Assembly (NCBI GenBank): GCA_027579435.1
Contig: JANBPK010000810.1
Coordinates: 186,001-250,000 of the forward strand
Reading direction: 5' to 3'
DNA: 64,000 nucleotides
From: Candolleomyces eurysporus
Lineage: Eukaryota; Basidiomycota; Agaricomycetes; Agaricales; Psathyrellaceae
Positions 59,223-64,000 of this stretch are shown here, piece by piece (position 1 is the first letter of the stretch; every line of letters begins with the position of its first letter). The position numbers and the translations under genes were made by a program. Below the pieces are notes generated by a model that was given only the letters and a program-made list of their open reading frames with translations, ran no database searches and was not told the DNA's origin.

Positions 59223-61078
59223 TCACAGAGGATGGTCCATCCCCCAACCCACCTGTCCTGCGAGGAAACGGCATTGTAGGATCTTTTCACAGGTCGGACG
59301 GGCAGCAGGGTCAACCCGAAGGCAGGCCCTCACGAGGGCAGCTGCATCTCCGAGAGCTCCGCCACCATCGGATTCTTCCCCTTCCCGTTCCTTGTCTTCT
59401 CCACATCGTTCGTCCAACGAGATCGAAGCGTTTGCAAATGGGGATTCGAGACCATCTTGAGCCTCTGCGGCAGTCATGAATGGGCATTCTCCAACGAGAA
59501 GCACATAAGCAACGACGCCAAACGCCCACACGTCTTGTTCCTTGCCGAAGTAGCGCTCACCCCTCAGGATTTCAGGACCTGCATAGTCCAATCTAGAACT
59601 TCATTGAACATCTGACACTTAAGGAGAAAATAAAGGGGCGGTAGACATACGTGCCACTGAATGTATCCCATCCACTCTTCTTCACTAAACCAGAGCTCCC
59701 AAAGTCAATGAGGATGCACTTGCCGTTGGGACCAAGGACGACGTTTTCATCCTTAACATCCCGATGCACTAAGAGCGAAACCAAGTGTCAATACAAGGTA
59801 TAGCCAAAATCGCGATTGGGAACACAAACCAATCCCATGAGCGTGAAGGAAACAGAGCGCATCGGCGATCTGACCCAAGTAGCTCCGTATCATTTTTGGT
59901 GGCAATCCATGGGGAAAATTTTCGACAAGGTCGAAGAGATCCGATGGTGGCGAGGGTTGGCCCGGCTTGGGTTCTGGAGTAGAACAGGGCAGCACGAGAT
60001 AATAATAGTGGTTGTCCTCGAAGAAGTCGAGGAGAGGGCAAATATTGGGATGGCCCTTGATGACTTTACCTTCTACCCATTCGTCATCTGTCTGAGCAAG
60101 GTCTTGCTGCAAGGCATTGCGAGCATCGTCTTTGGAAAATCTAGAGGGGTCCCAGGGGCGACGGGGAGGCAAGATGTAGGATGTGTTGGAGATTGCAGAC
60201 ATGACGTATATCTCTATGGGAATCGTGCCATGGCGAGGGTGCTTCTTCCAGCAATCCGCCAGAATACGCGACTTGATAACTTGCTTGATTATGAGGGGCG
60301 GCTAGAGAAGCTACATCAGTGGGGATTCAAGGAGTCAGGAGTCTATGATACCCACCCCAAGCGATCCATCCGACAAGATCTCTCTAGCCCGTTTAACCAG
60401 ACCATATGCACCTCGCCCAATCTCCCCTTCTATCTCGAATTCGGAAATGCTTCTGCCGCCGAGGAAGGTCTGGGTGTCGTCTACCGGTGACGGTGCTCGC
60501 GTGCTCACAGCACTGAGGACGCTGCCCGAGCTCGGTGTGCGCTTCAGGCTCTGAGGCAAGATGGGCGGAGGCGAAGGAGGCTCAATAGGAGCTATAGAAA
60601 CACGACCAGCGATTAGCGACACTCGGTGCTGTGACGAACGTCGGCGAGAGCGTGTTGAAGGCGTGGGCGACGAGCTCGGCGGGGTGCGATAAGGCCCTGC
60701 GCTGGTCATAGGGCCTGGCGAAGCCGCCCTGGAGTGGGAGGCGGACCTTGACTCGGGCATGAAGTATAGATTAGATTGGAGAGAAGGTGGGGAAGGTATG
60801 GGAATAACCGGGGATTTGTCTTGCTGTGAATGGTGGTGTTTGCGAACATGTGGGTCGAACTTGGGAGCAATTGCGTTTCTGGTCTTCGCTTCCTCGACTT
60901 CAAGGTTGACCCCTTCGTTTCTGTCCTCGTCCCAGTCGAAGCCCCGCCCAATCGACGTCACCCCCCAGCTCCGGACGCTGGGGGAGCGATACAATAGCTT
61001 TGGCGGATGGAGGGGCGGGGACCAGTCAGAATCATAATCATCAAAGGCCAGATCCAGTCTGCTGGATGTCGACAACAT
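59223..61078 (-). CDS. PAS-kinase-type Ser/Thr protein kinase without a visible PAS domain
   Basis: Kinase domain of the Psk1/PASK group, which controls sugar use and translation in yeast. The N-terminal 240 residues are Ser/Pro/Arg-rich and disordered, starting MLSTSSRLDLAFDDYDSDWS. The kinase starts FEIEGEIGRGAYGLVKRARE; the next exon has IIKQVIKSRILADCWKKHPR (Lys of VAIK type) and HGTIPIEIYVMSAI, a trait of this group. HPNICPLLDFFEDNHYYYLV, HRDVKDENVVL, LIDFGSSGLV and LDYAGPEILRGERY follow, so HRD, DFG and APE-like motifs are intact. The C-lobe is DVWAFGVVAYVLLVGECPF. PAS domains typical of Psk1 are not seen in this frame. Assignment to PASK rests on kinase sequence alone. Confidence 0.87.
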
Positions 61079-61708
61079 GCAAAGGGATATGGAGTAGAAG
61101 GCTGACGAGGGAGATGTAGTATGTACAGCGTTCTATGCAAGGCTTGGAGGAGCCACGAAACTGGGGTTACCTCGATCGCCCCACGTGCGTCTTGCTGTGA
61201 ATTCGGAGAATAGATGGTTTCCTATACAAGTGTCTATTTCTCATACATACGGAGCCAGGGCCCAGGAGAGCCCACTACATCATACAAGATCCATTCCACC
61301 CGGGAAGGCGGTGGGCTGGAGAATTTTCATTCAGCCCAGATCCGACTAATAGCGTCAGAGTAGTCATCCATCAAATAGCTTTTCGGACAAGCGAAGGCTT
61401 GGGCGAGCCAAACAAATACGAAGCCTATGCCAACGCCAAGACTTTTTATCAGATTACGTGAGCAGCCAGATTTGCGCCCCAGAGCCCCCGCCATCGTCAA
61501 CGTCGACTTCCTCCACCCCAAAACTCGGTGAGTACACTCTTTTGTCGCCCAGAACGCTGTCCAGACGGTGCAGAAATGGATTCCAGAGGTCCTGTTGCCC
61601 TTGTTTTCCGCTTTCTCCAGTGATTTTGGCTGGATGGCAGTTCTTCGGTCTGGATACCGTTCGGGCACTTTGTGACCCCAGTTCTCACTACTTTAATTGC
61701 AGTCCGCA
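61079..61708. promoter_or_regulatory. Divergent promoter region of the PASK-type kinase and RPL32
   Basis: 630 bp between divergent starts. It includes the RPL32 leader intron and one more GATA match, TTATCAGAT (61446-61454). Confidence 0.55.
61528..61702 (+). other. 5' leader intron of RPL32
   Basis: Donor GTGAGT at 61528 and acceptor TTGCAG at 61702, 6 bp before the ATG. Length 175 nt. I looked for box C/D snoRNA motifs inside and found none convincing. Confidence 0.65.
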
Positions 61709-62306
61709 ATGGCCATCAAGATCGTCAAGAAGAGGACCAACAAATTCAAGTTCGTGCATCCCCCAGAACGGCCTACAAACAGATCTAACGAAATTACTAC
61801 AGGCGCCATCAGTCGGACCGCTACCACAGTGTGAAGGAGGCATGGAGGAAGCCCAAGGGTATCGATAACAGGGTCAGGCGTCGCTTCAAGGGTCAGACTG
61901 CTATGCCCAAGGTGTGCACATTCGAAATTCGATCTCAATTTTCATCACTCACGCTCGATTCAGATTGGCTACGGCAGCAACAAAAAGGCGAGCTTTGGTT
62001 AGAAATTTATGTCCATGCCTCGCTTATTTACCAACGATACAGACCCGCCATCTCCTCCCTAACGGCCTCAAGAAGTTCCTTGTCAGCAACGTTCGGGAGC
62101 TTGACCTCTTGTTGATGCATAACAAGACCTTCGCTGCCGAGATCGCCCACAATGTGAGCAGCCGAAACCGCACCACCATCCTCGAACGGTACGTCTTGCA
62201 TACTATGAGAATCGTCTATTTATTCATTTGTTGTTCGTCCCACAGGGCCAAGGTGTTGAACATCAAAGTGACAAACCCTGCTGCTCGTCTCCGGTCAGAA
62301 GAGTAA
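61709..62306 (+). CDS. RPL32: 60S ribosomal protein eL32
   Basis: Structural protein of the large ribosomal subunit. Exons give [34 protein letters not shown] with [44 protein letters not shown] with [18 protein letters not shown]; and [19 protein letters not shown]. This is the full eL32 pattern, about 130 residues. The intron at 61988-62042 has a GC donor (AAG|GCGAGC), needed to reach TRHLLPNG. It has a leader intron and a promoter shared with the kinase gene. Confidence 0.96.
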
Positions 62307-62569
62307 AACGCCAGCACCTTCATTTCGCCTTGATTTTCATGTATTCTCTTCTACTCTCGCGATCAATACACCATGCCCTTATGCCACACATTATGGCCGC
62401 AAAACGATAGACTGCGTGTGACTGTGCGATCTGAAGTCTGATCAGAAACTGTTCTTCTATTTTTAGATAGCTTTCGTCTTGGACCTTGACATACTCGAAC
62501 CACCATTAGGAATCTCCAATGCAAGAGCTTTCTTGGCGATTCGTTTCACAGTCTGACTTTTCCCTATAG

Positions 62570-63868
62570 GTCCGTCAGAGCTGCATCGCATGCTGGAAGC
62601 TGGTATACTGGCGATGGTCGACATCTTGCGGCTTTCTTCGAATTTCTGAACACTGATACGGATTAATATAGGCCAGCAACTGAACAGAGAGCTATCTGGA
62701 TGGCTTCAAAAGGTAGAGCCCGCAGATGAGACGTACCCAATACCCAAGTGCAAGGCTGTCATTGCCCCGTACGCTCAACCACTCATCAATCCTGGAGGGG
62801 ATTTGCTGACCCAGTCCTCCTCAGCCATGCAGGATATTCTTACTCTGGGCCAGCTGCAGCTTGGGCGTACAAGGCGATCGATACATCTGGAATGTAAGTC
62901 GACTACATCTCTGGTAGAACAATGCTCATTCATATACATCTAGTAATCGAGTCTTTGTACTGGGGCCGTCTCATCACTTCTACCTGAACGGCTGCGCACT
63001 TTCGTCTTGTAAGGAATACGAGACCCCTATTGGGAATCTTCCGTTGGATCTCGAGAGTGCGTATCCTCATCGGGCCCCTGTCGCCGTTCCCCTTTAGCAC
63101 GTTTTAATTGTCATCAGCGATCAAGGAACTGAGGGAGACTGGCAAGTTTACCCCTCTCAGTCTGGAGGCTGATGAAGATGAACATAGCCTCGAGATGCAT
63201 CTCCCTTATGTGCGAAAGGTATTCGAGGGGTAATTGTTTCAGTTTCACCTGTATCTCTACACGCTGATTTTGATTCTCGACGTAGGAAAGATATCAAGAT
63301 TGTACCAATCGTAGTGGGGGCTATCTCCAAAGAGAAGGAAGCTGAGTTCGGAGCACTTATTGCTCCATACTTGGCGAGAGACGATACCTTTACCGTGGTG
63401 TCCAGCGATTTCTGCCATTGGTGAGTCAATCAATGGTTGTTTTCTCTCAATAAGTTTGCTCAAGCTTCGCTCAGGGGGACGAGGTTCTCCTACACGTACT
63501 ATTATCCCGATGCACAACCTACTACAACGTCGGGCATCAAGCTCTCCCGCTCGGTCGCGCCTTCCCCTTCGTATCCTATCTACGAGTCCATTACAAGGCT
63601 GGACCATGAAGCCATGCAGATCCTCACCGTCCCCTCGAACACGGCAACCACGGCCCACGATCTTTTTGCGAGATACTTGGAGAACACTAAGAATACGATT
63701 TGTGGAAGGCACCCGATCGGAGTCCTCTTTGGTGCCCTGTCGGCGTTGGAGAAGGACAATGACAACATCAAACCTTTGGTGAAGTGGGTGAGGTATGAAC
63801 AGAGCAGTCAATGTCATACGATTCGTGACTCTAGTGTTAGCTATGCGAGCGCATATGTCAAATTTTAG
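62570..63868 (+). CDS. MEMO1/Mho1 family protein (start exon not resolved)
   Basis: Homologue of the MEMO1 protein, which in animals binds copper or iron. Exon 62570 reads [15 protein letters not shown], the usual N-terminus, but the initiator ATG must lie in an upstream exon or be split by an intron (acceptor TATAG at 62569). An intron with a GTCGAC donor leads to [12 protein letters not shown]. Further: [112 protein letters not shown] and [19 protein letters not shown]. Residues matching the animal metal site (PHAG His, GPSHH His, SSQC Cys) are present. It ends at 63868. Confidence 0.92.
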
Positions 63869-64000
63869 ATAGACACGTAGAGAAAGAAGTAAATACAACT
63901 GTATATCAGCCTCAAGTAGATGGCTCAAAGTGTACGTTTAGCATCTAGTTCACAAATCCATAAAACACAAATGGCTAAGATGTCTGGGACATACTCTAAA

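Noticed and set aside
61446..61454. GATA consensus before RPL32 as an iron site
   Set aside because: About one match is expected by chance in the window and no iron link is known for eL32.

Overview
The window is nuclear DNA from a filamentous basidiomycete, most likely an Agaricomycete. Genes lie densely on both strands, nearly all are broken by many introns of about 50-90 bp, and the encoded proteins are ordinary eukaryotic and fungal ones (fungal Mediator Med5, eisosome Pil1, an Mtm1 carrier, PAS-kinase-type and Snf4 proteins). No rRNA, tRNA, transposon or CRISPR array was found. I describe 34 protein genes; the first is cut by the left edge.

Layout. 1-16.7 kb: Ipi1-like 60S assembly factor (partial), secreted RlpA-like double-psi barrel protein, eIF3h, a CDF zinc transporter, the large Med5 subunit, and a divergent pair of unknown genes (called A and B here) that share a C-terminal helical domain. 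17-29.6 kb: a GRIP-domain golgin, an unrecognised gene, Pex14 and mitochondrial EF-Tu back to back, glycine cleavage H protein, a complex I ESSS/NDUFB11-type subunit, and histone N-terminal acetyltransferase Naa40. 29.7-40.5 kb: Rio2 kinase, SPF30/SMNDC1, Pil1, eIF4E, Mtm1/SLC25A39-type carrier, a PX-SNARE (Vam7-like) protein, and a membrane-anchored methyltransferase. 40.8-54.5 kb: two tandem SRPBCC-like paralogues, Snf4 (AMPK gamma), an Ssh4/Ear1-type Rsp5 adaptor, a small single-pass membrane protein, cytosolic aspartyl-tRNA synthetase back to back with mitochondrial aspartate aminotransferase, and a Ser/Pro-rich protein. 54.7-64 kb: dienelactone hydrolase, EF-1alpha, a PASK-type kinase, ribosomal protein eL32 and a MEMO1 protein.

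The genes are mostly housekeeping (ribosome assembly, translation, mitochondria, trafficking, nutrient signalling) and do not form one pathway. The most striking organisation is a series of short bidirectional promoters (PEX14/TUF1 159 bp, SNF4/SSH4 164 bp, NAA40/RIO2 170 bp, DPS1/AAT1 271 bp, TIF4E/MTM1 306 bp). Best leads for novelty are the A/B domain family at 13.3-16.7 kb, the tandem SRPBCC-like pair beside a methyltransferase at 39.3-42.8 kb, iron-type GATA elements upstream of two transporter genes, and several GC-AG introns.

Sequence quality matters. Single Ns sit beside homopolymers, and six genes have frame breaks. Each break is repaired by dropping exactly one base at a homopolymer or N, which looks like a read-technology artefact rather than gene decay.
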